Source: Bacteroidales bacterium UBA5371 (lineage in GTDB: Bacteria > Bacteroidota > Bacteroidia > Bacteroidales > P3). Taken from it: a stretch of DNA of 59,726 nt. The DNA is taken from positions 96,370 to 156,095 of the forward strand of contig DHPF01000015.1 of the NCBI GenBank assembly GCA_002407855.1. The letters are read 5' to 3'. Within the stretch, counting starts at the first letter, position 1. Each line of letters starts with the position of its first letter. The notes under the pieces were generated by a model. The model was not told the DNA's origin, ran no database searches, and was given only the letters and a program-made list of their open reading frames with translations. A program made the position numbers and the translations under genes. Below are positions 1 through 9,740 of the stretch, in pieces.

Positions 1-217
1 ATTTCAACGCCTATTGAAATAAATCCTAATAACTATTGAAATATATCCTAACGCTTGTTGAAAATAATCCTAACGCTTATTAAAAATATTTCTAACGCCG
101 TTTAAAATAATCCTAACGCCGTTTAAAGAAATCCTAATAGTTATTAGAATAATTTTCAATAGGCGTTAGGATTATTTTTGATAGGCGTTAGAAAAAATTC
201 TGATAGGCTTTAAAAAA
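1..217. repeat. 21-22 bp phased degenerate tandem array (left window edge)
   Basis: Units start at 1, 23, 45, 67, 89, 110 and 131, at 22 or 21 bp spacing, and carry the core ATCCTAACGCC..TTGAAA. From 152 the units continue at 152, 174 and 196 in inverted orientation (core CAATAGGCGTTAGGAT), so the two arms could pair around about 141. At 246 and 267 a different word (TGCTTTT) again repeats at 21 bp. No gene is visible in 1-607. The same core recurs at the right end of the window. Confidence 0.85.
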
Positions 218-347
218 TTTTAAGGGCTAAAACACTTTATTGCAGTGCTTTTGGAATGGGGCGTAATGCTTTTGAAGAGGGTTTTCATAAGCATAGGTTA
301 TTCGCATATAACAATAAAACATCCTTAAATATTTATCCTATAAATTT

Positions 348-496
348 AAATCAAGAGATAATCTTTTTAAATCAAGAGTTAATTTTTTAAAATCAAGAGA
401 TAAATTTTTAAAATCAAGAGATAATCTTTCTGAAACTAAGGGATAATCTTTCTGAAACTAAGGGTTAATCTTTTGAAATCAAAATCCCTTATTTTA
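348..496. repeat. 21-22 bp phased degenerate tandem array
   Basis: Seven consecutive units start at 348, 369, 390, 411, 433, 455 and 476. The first four carry AAATCAAGAG followed by TTAAT or ATAAT and a T-run. Units five and six change to AAACTAAGGG. The last is a diverged AAATCAAAATCCC form. The spacing is 21 or 22 bp throughout. The array lies upstream of the TPR gene at 608. The remaining 497-607 is AT-rich, and I see no clear promoter in it. Confidence 0.85.
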
Positions 497-607
497 AAGG
501 CTAATCTTATAGTATTTAACTTTCTTTTGTTGAAAAATATACGATATTATTACTTGGTTGTCGTTTAAATTGAGTAATTTTATCCCCTGAAATATTATAA
601 TATAGCT

Positions 608-3600
608 ATGAAAAGAAAACTTTTTACATTAATCCTGTTGGCTAATGTTTTGTCTTTTAGTCTTATGGCTCAGAAGACAGAAGTTATTAAAGAGCCTCAA
701 CGAATTTTGAATGATGCAAAGGCTTTATTTAATCAAAAGAAATATGCTGCAGCCTACCAACAATATGTAAACTATATTGATTTGCAAAAGGATAATAATG
801 CTTCTGATTTGTCTGATGCCTATTATTATAAATCAATATCGGCTTTAAACCTTGAAAATAACGATGCTGACAAACAAATAAGAGAGTTTATAAGTCTATT
901 TCCTAATAGTTCAAGGAAGAATAATGCTTTTTTCAATCTTGCAAACTTCTATCAAAAGCAGGATAACTTCACCAATGCAATAAAAACCTATAAGGAAATA
1001 GAGTATTCCTCATTAACAAAGGAGCAAAAGCAAGAGTATAATTACAAACTCGGCTATTGTTATTTCAATAATGGCGACCTTGTAACTTCTAAGAACTATT
1101 TTGCCTCAGTAAAAGAGACCAAAAGCAAGTATTCCTCACCTTCAACTTACTATTATGCACATATACTTTACAGCGAAAGGAAATTTGATGCTGCATTAAA
1201 AGAGTTTAAGTCTTTAAGAAACGATAGGAATTTCAGAGGGATTGTTCCTTACTACATATCTCAAATCTATTATTTACAAGAAAACTATCAGGAGTTAGTA
1301 AAGCAAGCTCCTGAGCTTTCAAGTCTTTCTAATTCTAAGCGTTCTAACGAAACCAATCGTATGCTTGGGGAGGCCTATTGCAAATTGGAGCGTTACCAAG
1401 ATGCAATTCCTTATTTGGAGAGAGGGGTTAAGAACAACCCTTCGGCAAGTCGGGAAGACAATTACTTATTGGGCTACACCCTTAGCCGAAATGGACAATA
1501 CCAAGAGTCTATTCCTCACCTTACCAAAGCTTCACAAGATAAAGACTCTTTATCTCAAAATGCTTTATACAATTTAGGCTATGCTTATCTTAATACAGGC
1601 GATAAGATGTCTGCTCGTTCCTCCTTCCAAGAGGCTTATAACTTAGAGTATGACCCAAATATTCAAGAAGATGCACTTTTAAACTTTGCAAAACTTTCCT
1701 ATGAATTACCCAACCCTTTCAATGAAACGATTAAATCTTTCCAGCTCTATTATGACAAATACCCTAAGAGTAAGAAAATAAATGAAGTTAAGGAGTATTT
1801 GGCTCAGCTTTATAGTAGTTCTAAGAACTATCAAGGAGCATTAAAGCTAATTGAGGAGCTCCCTTCAAGAACTAAGGAGATGAATCAGATTTATCAGCGT
1901 ATAGCATTGAATAGGGGAATAGAAATTTTCAATGAAGGGAAGTATCAAGAATCAATAAAGCTTTTCAATAAGAGTTTAGAGAACCCATTAGACAATATCT
2001 TAACGGCTTCGGCTTATTTTCTTAGAGGAGAGGCTCAGTATCGTTTAGGTAATTACGAGGGAGCAATAAAGAATTTGAATTCTTTTTATAGTGTGCCTTA
2101 TGCAAGTAAGAGTCCTTATTTTGGCAAGGCGAACTATTCTATGGCATACAATTATTTCCAACAAAAGAAATACAAACAAGCCCAAGATTATTTCAATAGA
2201 TACATTAAGAGTGGGGGAGGCGAAAACGCAAAGTTAATAGCAGATGCTCATAATAGGATAGGGGATTGTTATTTTATGAATAGGAATTTTGAACTTGCAG
2301 CACAAGAGTATGATTATGTTATTAATGCAAACCTGATTGATGTTGATTATGCCACTTATCAAAGAGCTTTATGCACGGGAGCAATGGGAAGTGTTGATGC
2401 CAAATCAAGCATCCTTCAAAAAGCCTTGACGGAATATCCAAACAGCTTATACAGAGCAAGTATGTTATTTGAGCTTGCTAATAGTTATTTAGTTTTAGAG
2501 CAAAATCAAAAGGCCTTAGAAACCTATCAAAAGGTTGTTGAAGAACATCCTCAATCTGTTCACGTAAAGTCGGCAATTGGCAAAATAGGTATGCTATACT
2601 ATAAGGAAGGAAAAGATGACTTAGCTCTAAAAACCCTTGACAAACTTGTAAAAACATATCCTACAACAGAAGAATCAAAAGCAGGGATGAAGAGTATTCG
2701 TTCCATATACGTGGACAATAATAAGGTTGATGAATATTACGATTACGTAAAAACAATTCCTGATGCCGATTACACCGTTAATGAACAGGACTCCATAACT
2801 TACCAAGCCGCAGAGAATGTTTATATGAACGGCAATTGCGAAAAGGCAATAGATGGATTTAATAGTTATCTGGATAAATTCCCTATTGGATATTTCTCGG
2901 TTAATGCACATTATTATTTGGCTGATTGTTTAATGAAACGCAACAGTAAGGATAGTGCCTTAACCTCTTATCTCTTTGTTTGCACAAGTCCTAAGGGTAT
3001 GTTTACAGAGAAGTCAGTATTAAATGCTGCAAATATAACTTATGAACAGAAGAACTATTCCAAATCAAACGAAATGTTTAGGAGGTTAGACCAAGAAAGC
3101 GAAATCAATAGCCATAAATCTATGGCAGAAATCGGAATTATGAGAACAGAGTTTTATTTAAAACATTACGATTCGGCAATGGTCTATGCTCAAAAGGTTC
3201 TTTTGCAAAACAAAACAACCAATATAACTAATGATGAGGCTAATTACATAATTGCTAATAGCTATCTTCATTTGGGCGACACCACAAAGGCTCTTGGAGA
3301 ATTTAATAAGCTAAAAAAATCAAAGAATGGAGAATACTCAGGTCAGGCAAACTATGTCTTTGCCGAAGATGTATTCAATAATAAGAAGTATGACCAAGCC
3401 GAAAAACAGATATTAGCTATCTCTGCCAACCCAACAAGTGAGTATTGGTTGGCTAAGGCAATTGTTCTTTTGGGAGATATTTATGTGATAAAGAACAAAA
3501 ACCTCTTAGCAAAGCAAACTTATCAGAGTATTGTGGATAACTATGATGGAGAAGACTTAGTGGAAATAAGCAAGGCTAAGATAAATGCCATTGAAGAGAA

Positions 3601-3715
3601 AGAAAATAAAGATAAGGCAAAGGAAGAAGAGAAAATTCAGAAAGCAAAGGATGAGATTGATGAAATATACATTGACCACAACCCTTCTGCAATAGAAAAT
3701 GCTCCAAAAGACTAA
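608..3715 (+). CDS. Large exported tetratricopeptide-repeat protein
   Basis: This is a 1035-residue protein with a type I signal peptide (about residues 1-21, ending LMAQ). The rest is almost entirely TPR-like helical hairpins: motifs such as A.YNLGYAYLNTGD, AYFLRGEAQYRLGNY and YIIANSYLHLGDTTKA recur every 34-40 residues. The C-terminus (about 990-1020) is a charged Lys/Glu stretch. TPR arrays are protein-binding scaffolds, and export points to a periplasmic or outer-membrane-associated role. An outer-membrane barrel gene follows 42 bp downstream on the same strand, so the two probably form an operon and may work as a pair. The specific partner and function cannot be read from the sequence. 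Confidence 0.9.
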   Translation: MKRKLFTLILLANVLSFSLMAQKTEVIKEPQRILNDAKALFNQKKYAAAYQQYVNYIDLQKDNNASDLSDAYYYKSISALNLENNDADKQIREFISLFPNSSRKNNAFFNLANFYQKQDNFTNAIKTYKEIEYSSLTKEQKQEYNYKLGYCYFNNGDLVTSKNYFASVKETKSKYSSPSTYYYAHILYSERKFDAALKEFKSLRNDRNFRGIVPYYISQIYYLQENYQELVKQAPELSSLSNSKRSNETNRMLGEAYCKLERYQDAIPYLERGVKNNPSASREDNYLLGYTLSRNGQYQESIPHLTKASQDKDSLSQNALYNLGYAYLNTGDKMSARSSFQEAYNLEYDPNIQEDALLNFAKLSYELPNPFNETIKSFQLYYDKYPKSKKINEVKEYLAQLYSSSKNYQGALKLIEELPSRTKEMNQIYQRIALNRGIEIFNEGKYQESIKLFNKSLENPLDNILTASAYFLRGEAQYRLGNYEGAIKNLNSFYSVPYASKSPYFGKANYSMAYNYFQQKKYKQAQDYFNRYIKSGGGENAKLIADAHNRIGDCYFMNRNFELAAQEYDYVINANLIDVDYATYQRALCTGAMGSVDAKSSILQKALTEYPNSLYRASMLFELANSYLVLEQNQKALETYQKVVEEHPQSVHVKSAIGKIGMLYYKEGKDDLALKTLDKLVKTYPTTEESKAGMKSIRSIYVDNNKVDEYYDYVKTIPDADYTVNEQDSITYQAAENVYMNGNCEKAIDGFNSYLDKFPIGYFSVNAHYYLADCLMKRNSKDSALTSYLFVCTSPKGMFTEKSVLNAANITYEQKNYSKSNEMFRRLDQESEINSHKSMAEIGIMRTEFYLKHYDSAMVYAQKVLLQNKTTNITNDEANYIIANSYLHLGDTTKALGEFNKLKKSKNGEYSGQANYVFAEDVFNNKKYDQAEKQILAISANPTSEYWLAKAIVLLGDIYVIKNKNLLAKQTYQSIVDNYDGEDLVEISKAKINAIEEKENKDKAKEEEKIQKAKDEIDEIYIDHNPSAIENAPKD

Positions 3716-3757
3716 ACCTTAAAACATCAATAGAATTAAACTTAAAAGAATTGAGAT

Positions 3758-5485
3758 ATGAAGACCATAAATAATATAATACTATTTGTTTTTCTGTCAT
3801 TAATTAGTTTTGGATTAATGTCACAAACAACAAATCCCGACACCAATAATGCTAAACCAAGAACCAACCTGAACGAAAGTGTTATCATTACAACCCAATT
3901 TGACCCTGTGGTTAATGAAGCAATGAAACTATCGGAAAACCCAAGCATATTTGACACTACCCCTGCTGTGCCAGAGTTCCAATACGAGATAATCAATAAG
4001 GTATATCCAACCAAATTGGCTGTTGCCGAAATCAAACCAGCAAAAGTAAAAGGAGAACCCATAGCCAAGCTTTTCAACGGCAATGTTAAAGCAGGCATTG
4101 GAACATATTTAACTCCTTTTGTAGAGGGACTCTATTCGGAAACAAGGAATAAAACATTCCTGTACTCCATTTACGCAAGACATTACTCCTCACATTGGTC
4201 AATAAAAGACTATCCAAAGAATCATTTTGCCAACAACGATATAAATCTATACGGAAAGAAGATTTGGGATAAATTCTATATAGATGCAAAAGCATACTAT
4301 AATAACTCAATCAATTACTATTATGGATTTAATAACCAAAACTTAAAACTAAAAGCCGAAAAATACAGAACTCTTTGGCATAATGTTGGATTTAAAACAA
4401 CCTATGCAAGCCTATACCGAAACGATGATGCCTTTCATCATAAGCTAAGCATAGGAGTAGAAGATTTATTTGGTAAATGGACAACCAACGAACTTAACTT
4501 CAACGCCCTATTGGAAGCTTCCAAACGATTTGAACTCTTCAATAAAGACAAACAAACCATAGGGCTTCAATTAGATTACCGCCATTTTGTATTCAGATTT
4601 GATACCAATACTTTTGTTAATGCTCCTTATTTTATGCCATCTTATCCAATAGTTAATCCAAGCTACAATACAGCAATGCTAATAATCAGACCTTATTTTG
4701 ACTTTAAGATAAGCAAATTCCAACTCCACACAGCCCTAAGCTTTGTTCCAACATTTGGTTCAGAAACTAATTTTAGCATCCTTCCAACAGCCATAGTCTA
4801 TTTCCCGATAATAAATAAGAAACTCTATTTTGAAGGAGGAATAGAAGGTGGTACAGAAAGAGTATCTTTAAATACTTTAAGGATGGAAAACCCATATATA
4901 AGCCCATATCTTGATATAAAACCAACCTCCAATCTCAAACTCTATGCATCGCTCAACTCAACATTCTTAGAAAGCTTAGGCATAAACCTTCAAGCAGGAC
5001 TACAAAACTTCCAAAACCATCATTTCTACACCTTTGACACACTTGCACAACTAAATAATATGTTCAATATAGTGTATGACGATGCAGTAAGATTTTACGC
5101 CAAGACACATATAGAATATAATATAGTTAAGGTTTTTTCACTTGCCCTTGATGCAGAGTACCAAACCTATAAAACCGAAAAGATAGACTTTGCATACTAT
5201 AAACCTGCATTTATCACCTCTCTTACCCTACAATACATAGTGGCAGACAAATTCATCATAGACTTTATCCCAACCTTTAAAGCAGGACAGAAAGCAATCT
5301 ATAAATTAGAAGAAAAGAAGTTAAAGCCCATTATAGATATAAACCTAAACGCAGAATACAATTATAGCGAACAATTATCTTTCTTTTTAAGACTCAATAA
5401 CCTTGCTTTCCAACGCTATCAAGAATATTACAACTATCCCTCACAACGCTTTATGGGGATGATAGGAGCTTCGTTCTCGTTCTAA
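3758..5485 (+). CDS. Outer-membrane beta-barrel protein (TonB-receptor-like barrel without recognisable plug)
   Basis: This is a 575-residue protein with a signal peptide (about 1-22, ending GLMSQ). It has many alternating aromatic/polar strands such as FYIDAKAYYNNSINYYYGF and KLYASLNSTFLESLGINLQ, and ends in an aromatic residue (GASFSF), as outer-membrane barrels do. I see no CarboxypepD-regulatory or plug domain, so it is shorter than a full TonB-dependent receptor. It follows the TPR gene after 42 bp and is probably co-transcribed. Its stop codon overlaps the stop of the convergent MATE gene by a few bases. The substrate is unknown. Confidence 0.8.
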   Translation: MKTINNIILFVFLSLISFGLMSQTTNPDTNNAKPRTNLNESVIITTQFDPVVNEAMKLSENPSIFDTTPAVPEFQYEIINKVYPTKLAVAEIKPAKVKGEPIAKLFNGNVKAGIGTYLTPFVEGLYSETRNKTFLYSIYARHYSSHWSIKDYPKNHFANNDINLYGKKIWDKFYIDAKAYYNNSINYYYGFNNQNLKLKAEKYRTLWHNVGFKTTYASLYRNDDAFHHKLSIGVEDLFGKWTTNELNFNALLEASKRFELFNKDKQTIGLQLDYRHFVFRFDTNTFVNAPYFMPSYPIVNPSYNTAMLIIRPYFDFKISKFQLHTALSFVPTFGSETNFSILPTAIVYFPIINKKLYFEGGIEGGTERVSLNTLRMENPYISPYLDIKPTSNLKLYASLNSTFLESLGINLQAGLQNFQNHHFYTFDTLAQLNNMFNIVYDDAVRFYAKTHIEYNIVKVFSLALDAEYQTYKTEKIDFAYYKPAFITSLTLQYIVADKFIIDFIPTFKAGQKAIYKLEEKKLKPIIDINLNAEYNYSEQLSFFLRLNNLAFQRYQEYYNYPSQRFMGMIGASFSF

Positions 5486-6834
5486 AAGAAGGCTAATTCT
5501 TTGAGTTGTTTTATTTCTCTGCGTATAAGAACAGCAGTGATTAACGTTGCAATGAAATCTGCAACCGGCATAGCTATCCAAACCCCACTAATACCTAAAT
5601 AAGGAGGAAGGATAATCAAAAGAGGAATCAACACAATTAACTGACGGATTAAAGCAAGGAATATTGCCTGCTTAGCCTTACCTATTGACTGAAACAAATT
5701 GGAAGAAACTATCTGAAAACCGGCAATAGGATAAACAATAAACACAATCCGAAACCCCTTAATAGCAATCTGAACCAACTCCTGGTCAGTAGTAAAAGCC
5801 ATAGTTATAGCTCTGGGAAAAAGTTCCACACAAATAAAAGCAATAATCATAATCAGAACCCCCCATTTCACAGCCTTATAATAAGTTTCTAAAACCCTGC
5901 CATAGAGCTTTGCCCCATAATTGTAACCAACAATAGGCTGCATACCCTGAGTTATACCAAAAACAACCATCACAAAGATAAAAGAAACCCTATTAATAAT
6001 CCCATAGGCCCCAATAGCAAGGTCTCCACCGTGTTTTTGCAAACTATAATTAATTAAAACCACAACAAAGCAAGCAGCAGCATTCATAAGAAAAGGAGAC
6101 ATCCCAATAGAGAAAATATCCAAAACAATCCTCCTATTAAACCTAAAAATCTCTTTAGAGAAATAAACTACCTTATTTTTTTTCAGGAATATAAAGCAAA
6201 GCCATATTAAAGCCACAAACTGCGAAATAACCGTAGCCCAAGCCGCCCCAGCAATACCCCACTCAAAGACAAATATAAAAATTGAAACAAGAATAATATT
6301 GATTATTACTGAGAATATCGTAACCATCATAGCCAGTTGTGGATTTCCGGATGAGCGTACAATAGCATTTAAACCAAAGAAAAGATGAGTTACAACATTT
6401 CCAATCAAAATAATGAACATAAAATCACTTGCATATTTAATTGTTTGGTTGCTTCCTCCAAAGAAATAAAGAATTTCATCCAAGAAAGGCAGGGTAAAAG
6501 CCGTGAAAAGTGTTCCAATACCAATACTTAAAATAACCACATTCCCTAAAACCTTTCTTGCATATTTATTATCCTTTCTACCCAAGCTAATCGAAACAAT
6601 AGAAGCCCCACCAACACCCACCAAAGTTCCGAATGCCGCAGCCAGGTTCATTAAAGGGAAAGTAAGAGCCAAACCCGATATAGCCAAAGCCCCAAGTTTC
6701 TGCCCAATAAAAATACTATCCACAATATTATACAACGAAGAAGCAATCATAGCCACAATAGCAGGCAAAGCATACCTGCGCAACAGGCTACCAGTCTTTT
6801 CTCTTTCTAATAAAATTGATTTATCCTCACTCAT
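5482..6834 (-). CDS. MATE family multidrug/Na+ efflux transporter
   Basis: This 450-residue inner-membrane protein has about 12 hydrophobic segments. Typical MATE sequence is visible: LRRYALPAIVAMIASSLYNIVDSIFIGQKLGALAISGLAL at the N-terminus and GITQGMQPIVGYNYGAKLYGRV at the start of the second half (about residues 295-318), in the expected two-fold repeat. MATE proteins export cationic drugs or metabolites using Na+ or H+ gradients; the substrate is not predictable here. It is monocistronic and convergent with the barrel gene, overlapping it by a few bases. A -7 motif lies just upstream at 6846-6853, giving a very short leader. Confidence 0.92.
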   Translation of the reverse strand: MSEDKSILLEREKTGSLLRRYALPAIVAMIASSLYNIVDSIFIGQKLGALAISGLALTFPLMNLAAAFGTLVGVGGASIVSISLGRKDNKYARKVLGNVVILSIGIGTLFTAFTLPFLDEILYFFGGSNQTIKYASDFMFIILIGNVVTHLFFGLNAIVRSSGNPQLAMMVTIFSVIINIILVSIFIFVFEWGIAGAAWATVISQFVALIWLCFIFLKKNKVVYFSKEIFRFNRRIVLDIFSIGMSPFLMNAAACFVVVLINYSLQKHGGDLAIGAYGIINRVSFIFVMVVFGITQGMQPIVGYNYGAKLYGRVLETYYKAVKWGVLIMIIAFICVELFPRAITMAFTTDQELVQIAIKGFRIVFIVYPIAGFQIVSSNLFQSIGKAKQAIFLALIRQLIVLIPLLIILPPYLGISGVWIAMPVADFIATLITAVLIRREIKQLKELAFF

Positions 6835-6845
6835 AAATTAGTTTG

Positions 6846-6853
6846 CAAAGGTA
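6846..6853 (-). promoter_or_regulatory. Bacteroidota -7 promoter element (TACCTTTG) of the MATE gene
   Basis: On the minus strand TACCTTTG matches the Bacteroidota TAnnTTTG consensus. It lies about 11 bp from the ATG at 6834, so the 5' leader would be under 10 nt. No convincing -33 TTTG was seen at 19-20 bp. Confidence 0.6.
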
Positions 6854-6951
6854 CAAATAAATTATCTCCTTTGCCCAACAAATAAAACAGCTTTTCATAA
6901 TATAAACCTTATGACCAGTAAGAATTTACTTTCCATTAAACTACCTCTTTA

Positions 6952-7035
6952 TTTCAGTAAATTAGAATCAAGTTATAATAAATTAGAACTTAGTTTTAGA
7001 ATAATGGAATTTGATTCTAAAATAACAAAACTTTA
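6952..7035. repeat. 21-bp phased degenerate array
   Basis: Four units start at 6952, 6973, 6994 and 7015. The first (TTTCAGTAAATTAGAATCAA plus G) is identical over 21 bases to 46016-46036 and, after rotation and reverse complement, to 16154-16174. The array fills the divergent gap between the MATE gene and the ECF sigma gene (6835-7161). An 84-codon reading frame running through it is not considered a gene. Confidence 0.75.
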
Positions 7036-7087
7036 TCTAATTTTGTATGTTATGAGTAAGGAAAAGAATTATTATTTTGGTTATGGC

Positions 7088-7115
7088 TGTAACTTTTCGC
7101 CACAATCAAACGTCT
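7088..7115 (+). promoter_or_regulatory. Candidate ECF-type promoter (TGTAAC-N17-CGTCT) of the sigma-factor operon
   Basis: TGTAAC at 7088-7093 and CGTCT at 7111-7115 are separated by 17 bp and lie about 47 bp before the sigma factor ATG. AAC..CGTC pairs are the usual form of ECF-sigma-dependent promoters, and such genes are often autoregulated. The assignment is by motif only. Confidence 0.6.
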
Positions 7116-7161
7116 TGCTTATGAATATAGCTAAAAACAAAAGAACCTACAACAAAACTAA

Positions 7162-7641
7162 ATGACATTAGAAGATTACAATCAATGCGTTATTGACTAT
7201 TCCAAAGGGGTTTACAGGTTTGTTTTTAAGCAAATCAACGACTCAGAAAAGGCAAAAGACATAGTGCAAGAGAGTTTTTTGAGATTATGGCAAAAGAGAA
7301 AGGATATTGATGTTAAGAAAGTGAAAGCCTATCTTTTTAATACTGCATACCACAAGCTGATAGATGACATTAGAAAGGATAAGTATTTGGAAGACGAAAC
7401 AAAGATTGTAGAGAGGGGATACCAATACCAAAACCCAGATGTAAAAGATATAATCAATGATGCATTAAATACTCTTCCACAAATACAAAAATCAGTTCTT
7501 TTATTAAGAGATGGACAAGGTTATAGCTATAATGAAATAGGGGAAATACTAAATTTAAGTCAGCAACAAGTTAAGGTATATATTTATAGGGCAAGGGTAA
7601 GTGTGAAAGAATACATTAAAGATGTTAATAATATAATTTAA
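7162..7641 (+). CDS. ECF RNA polymerase sigma factor
   Basis: This 159-residue protein has the two-domain ECF architecture. Sigma70 region 2 spans about residues 8-75 (YRFVFKQINDSEKAKDIVQESFLRLW, then VKAYLFNTAYHKLIDDIRK). Region 4 spans about 95-150 (LNTLPQIQKSVLLLRDGQGYSYNEIGEILNLSQQQVKVYIYRAR), a helix-turn-helix for -35 recognition. It directs RNA polymerase to a small regulon. The next gene, 15 bp downstream, encodes a single-pass membrane protein that looks like its anti-sigma factor, and an outer-membrane protein follows. An ECF-type promoter upstream suggests autoregulation. Confidence 0.93.
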   Translation: MTLEDYNQCVIDYSKGVYRFVFKQINDSEKAKDIVQESFLRLWQKRKDIDVKKVKAYLFNTAYHKLIDDIRKDKYLEDETKIVERGYQYQNPDVKDIINDALNTLPQIQKSVLLLRDGQGYSYNEIGEILNLSQQQVKVYIYRARVSVKEYIKDVNNII

Positions 7642-7656
7642 TAATTTTAAAAGAGA

Positions 7657-8358
7657 ATGATTAATAAGGAAAATTATCAATCGTATCTTCTTGATAGAAT
7701 AGAAGGAGTTCTATCGGAGAAAGATAATAAGGAATTGGACAAGTTCTTAGAACAAAATCCAGAGCTTATTCCTTTGGAAGATGAATATGATAATAATATA
7801 AAGATAGACGACAATTACGGAGTAGTATATCCAAATTTTGATAATCTTATACGCTCTGAAAGAAAACTTATGCCAATTATTATTAGATACGCTTCAATTG
7901 CTGCAATGGTAACCCTCTTAATAACAGTTACCATACTCTTGTTTAATAATGGAAAAGAGAAACAACAAAGTATTCCTATTGCAAAAACAATCCCAAAAGA
8001 TATAAATGAAAACACCGATATAGAATTAGTAGAACCCTCAACCATTAAAAGAGAGAAAACAATAATAAATAAATTCCCCAAACCAATTGCCAAAAACAAT
8101 GAAAAAATAGAGAAGATAGAAGAAAACACGTTGGTTAATGCAGAAACTAAATCGGAGCTTATAGCCATTCAAACCTCAGATACAATTAAATTAGTTGCAA
8201 ATAATCTAATAGAATACGTTGAACTATCTGAGCCGAAACCAAAGATAGATACAATATATATATATACTAATTGGCTTTGCAGGTATGAGAAAACACCGAC
8301 AAAGCAACCTTACCAAAGAATACAAAACTCAATAAGAGGATTTCTTGCAAACAAATAA
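7657..8358 (+). CDS. Single-pass membrane protein, probable anti-sigma factor
   Basis: This 233-residue protein has an N-terminal segment (YLLDRIEGVLSEKDNKELDKFLEQNPEL, about 10-37) of the kind found at the start of Bacteroidota anti-sigma factors, then one transmembrane helix at about 75-97 (IRYASIAAMVTLLITVTILLF), and a Lys/Glu/Pro-rich extracytoplasmic tail. Its place directly after an ECF sigma gene supports the anti-sigma role: the cytoplasmic part would hold the sigma factor and the tail would sense the envelope. There is no FecR domain, and sequence similarity is too weak to name a family with certainty. Confidence 0.7.
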   Translation: MINKENYQSYLLDRIEGVLSEKDNKELDKFLEQNPELIPLEDEYDNNIKIDDNYGVVYPNFDNLIRSERKLMPIIIRYASIAAMVTLLITVTILLFNNGKEKQQSIPIAKTIPKDINENTDIELVEPSTIKREKTIINKFPKPIAKNNEKIEKIEENTLVNAETKSELIAIQTSDTIKLVANNLIEYVELSEPKPKIDTIYIYTNWLCRYEKTPTKQPYQRIQNSIRGFLANK

Positions 8359-8390
8359 TAAAGAAATAATAACTAAAAAATAAGATTAAA

Positions 8391-9725
8391 ATGAGAACTA
8401 AATTATTTATTTTAACCCTTGTCCTTTCCTATGGATTAAATTTAGCAGGACAAGAAAAAGTTGTTTATATAGAACAACCCATAGAGAAGAAAGTAAGTCA
8501 TATCAGATTATCTAAAAATGCAGAGGCGGATATTTTATATTCCAAATCATCAGCAATGGGAAATCCCTCCAAATTACAAATAACTTCAACAGGGATAGAT
8601 AGTAGCTTGATTGGGGATTTGCGAAATGTTTGTAAATTAATTGACGATACTCTAATTGTTTATGAGAATAAAAGGCTAAAAGAGAAACGGATTAGGCTCT
8701 TAATAACAACCAAAGAGCCCATAATTTCAATAACTTTGGATAGTAATGCGAAAGGAAAAATAGAATTTAAAGAAGACATTGAACACTTCAAGTTAATTGC
8801 CAACGAGCATTCAGGATGTGTTTTCACTTCATCAGTAAACGCTGACTCAATTATTGTTGTGGGTAAATCTTATTCAGAGATTATATTCTATGATATTTAT
8901 GTAGATAAAAGTATAGAGTTAAACCTTGAATCAAAAGCAAACTTTGATGCCAAAAAAGGAGGATTTAATCCCGCAGGAGCTCAATCATTTTCCTTTCCAA
9001 AGGATGCAAATATTTACTTTTTCGGAAGTAAGTATCCAAGAATGGAATCTAACATAAATAAATCCAATTCACCAATATCTCAAACGGAAGAAAAGCAAGT
9101 TAGAATAGGCTATCCAGGGTCTAATCTCGGAATTGGAATGAATTCTTTAACTACATTAGCCAACGATAAAACCTATAATTCGACCATAGGTATATCTTCC
9201 ACAATAGCATTTTGGTTTCCAATTTATTTAACAAAGAAGCATAGCATATATACAGGTTTTTCTATGACTACTGATCAAATTTATATGATAAATCCATTAA
9301 CAATAAAAGACGAAAAATTGACTATTTTTGACATAGATAGTGAAGTTGGCATCTCAAATTATAACTCTAAGATATCAACTCTTAACATAGGTATTCCGAT
9401 AGTTTTTGAATACACATTAAACCCTAAAAGAAAATTTGGGATAATGCTTGGCGTAACTCCGAGCTACGTATTAAAAGGGAAAAATTTTGGATTGATAAAT
9501 ACATTTGAAAGAGATAATAGAAACTATACAGAAACATTTAATAACAATAATATATTAAACAGATTTCAGTTAGACGCAAGATTTTCGCTAAATTATAGTG
9601 CGTGGCAGCTATTTTTTGATTATGGGTTAATACCTCTTTTAAAAACAGAGAAAGAGAGGGCTGTTAATGTGTTAAGAATAGGTTTAGCTGTGGATATGAT
9701 GAGGTATCTGGAATATAATAAATAG
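8391..9725 (+). CDS. Exported protein with GIN/DUF2807-like N-terminal part and C-terminal outer-membrane barrel
   Basis: This 444-residue protein has a signal peptide (about 1-20, ending LNLAGQ). Residues about 35-200 consist of short repeating beta strands with aligned Ser/Asp/Asn turns, resembling the 'head GIN' (DUF2807) adhesin-like beta-helix. Residues about 235-444 form a small outer-membrane barrel (LGIGMNSLTTLAND, FGIMLGVTPSYVLKG, FDYGLIPLLK). It is the third gene of the ECF sigma operon and may be its surface output or sensor. Both domain calls come from pattern and are not tested by alignment. Confidence 0.65.
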   Translation: MRTKLFILTLVLSYGLNLAGQEKVVYIEQPIEKKVSHIRLSKNAEADILYSKSSAMGNPSKLQITSTGIDSSLIGDLRNVCKLIDDTLIVYENKRLKEKRIRLLITTKEPIISITLDSNAKGKIEFKEDIEHFKLIANEHSGCVFTSSVNADSIIVVGKSYSEIIFYDIYVDKSIELNLESKANFDAKKGGFNPAGAQSFSFPKDANIYFFGSKYPRMESNINKSNSPISQTEEKQVRIGYPGSNLGIGMNSLTTLANDKTYNSTIGISSTIAFWFPIYLTKKHSIYTGFSMTTDQIYMINPLTIKDEKLTIFDIDSEVGISNYNSKISTLNIGIPIVFEYTLNPKRKFGIMLGVTPSYVLKGKNFGLINTFERDNRNYTETFNNNNILNRFQLDARFSLNYSAWQLFFDYGLIPLLKTEKERAVNVLRIGLAVDMMRYLEYNK

Positions 9726-9740
9726 AAAATTCTCTCTTCT

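Noticed and set aside
6911..7165. 84-codon open frame upstream of the ECF sigma gene
   Set aside because: It runs through a 21-bp repeat array and the candidate ECF promoter, ends overlapping the sigma start, and its protein has no recognisable features. It is taken as a chance frame.
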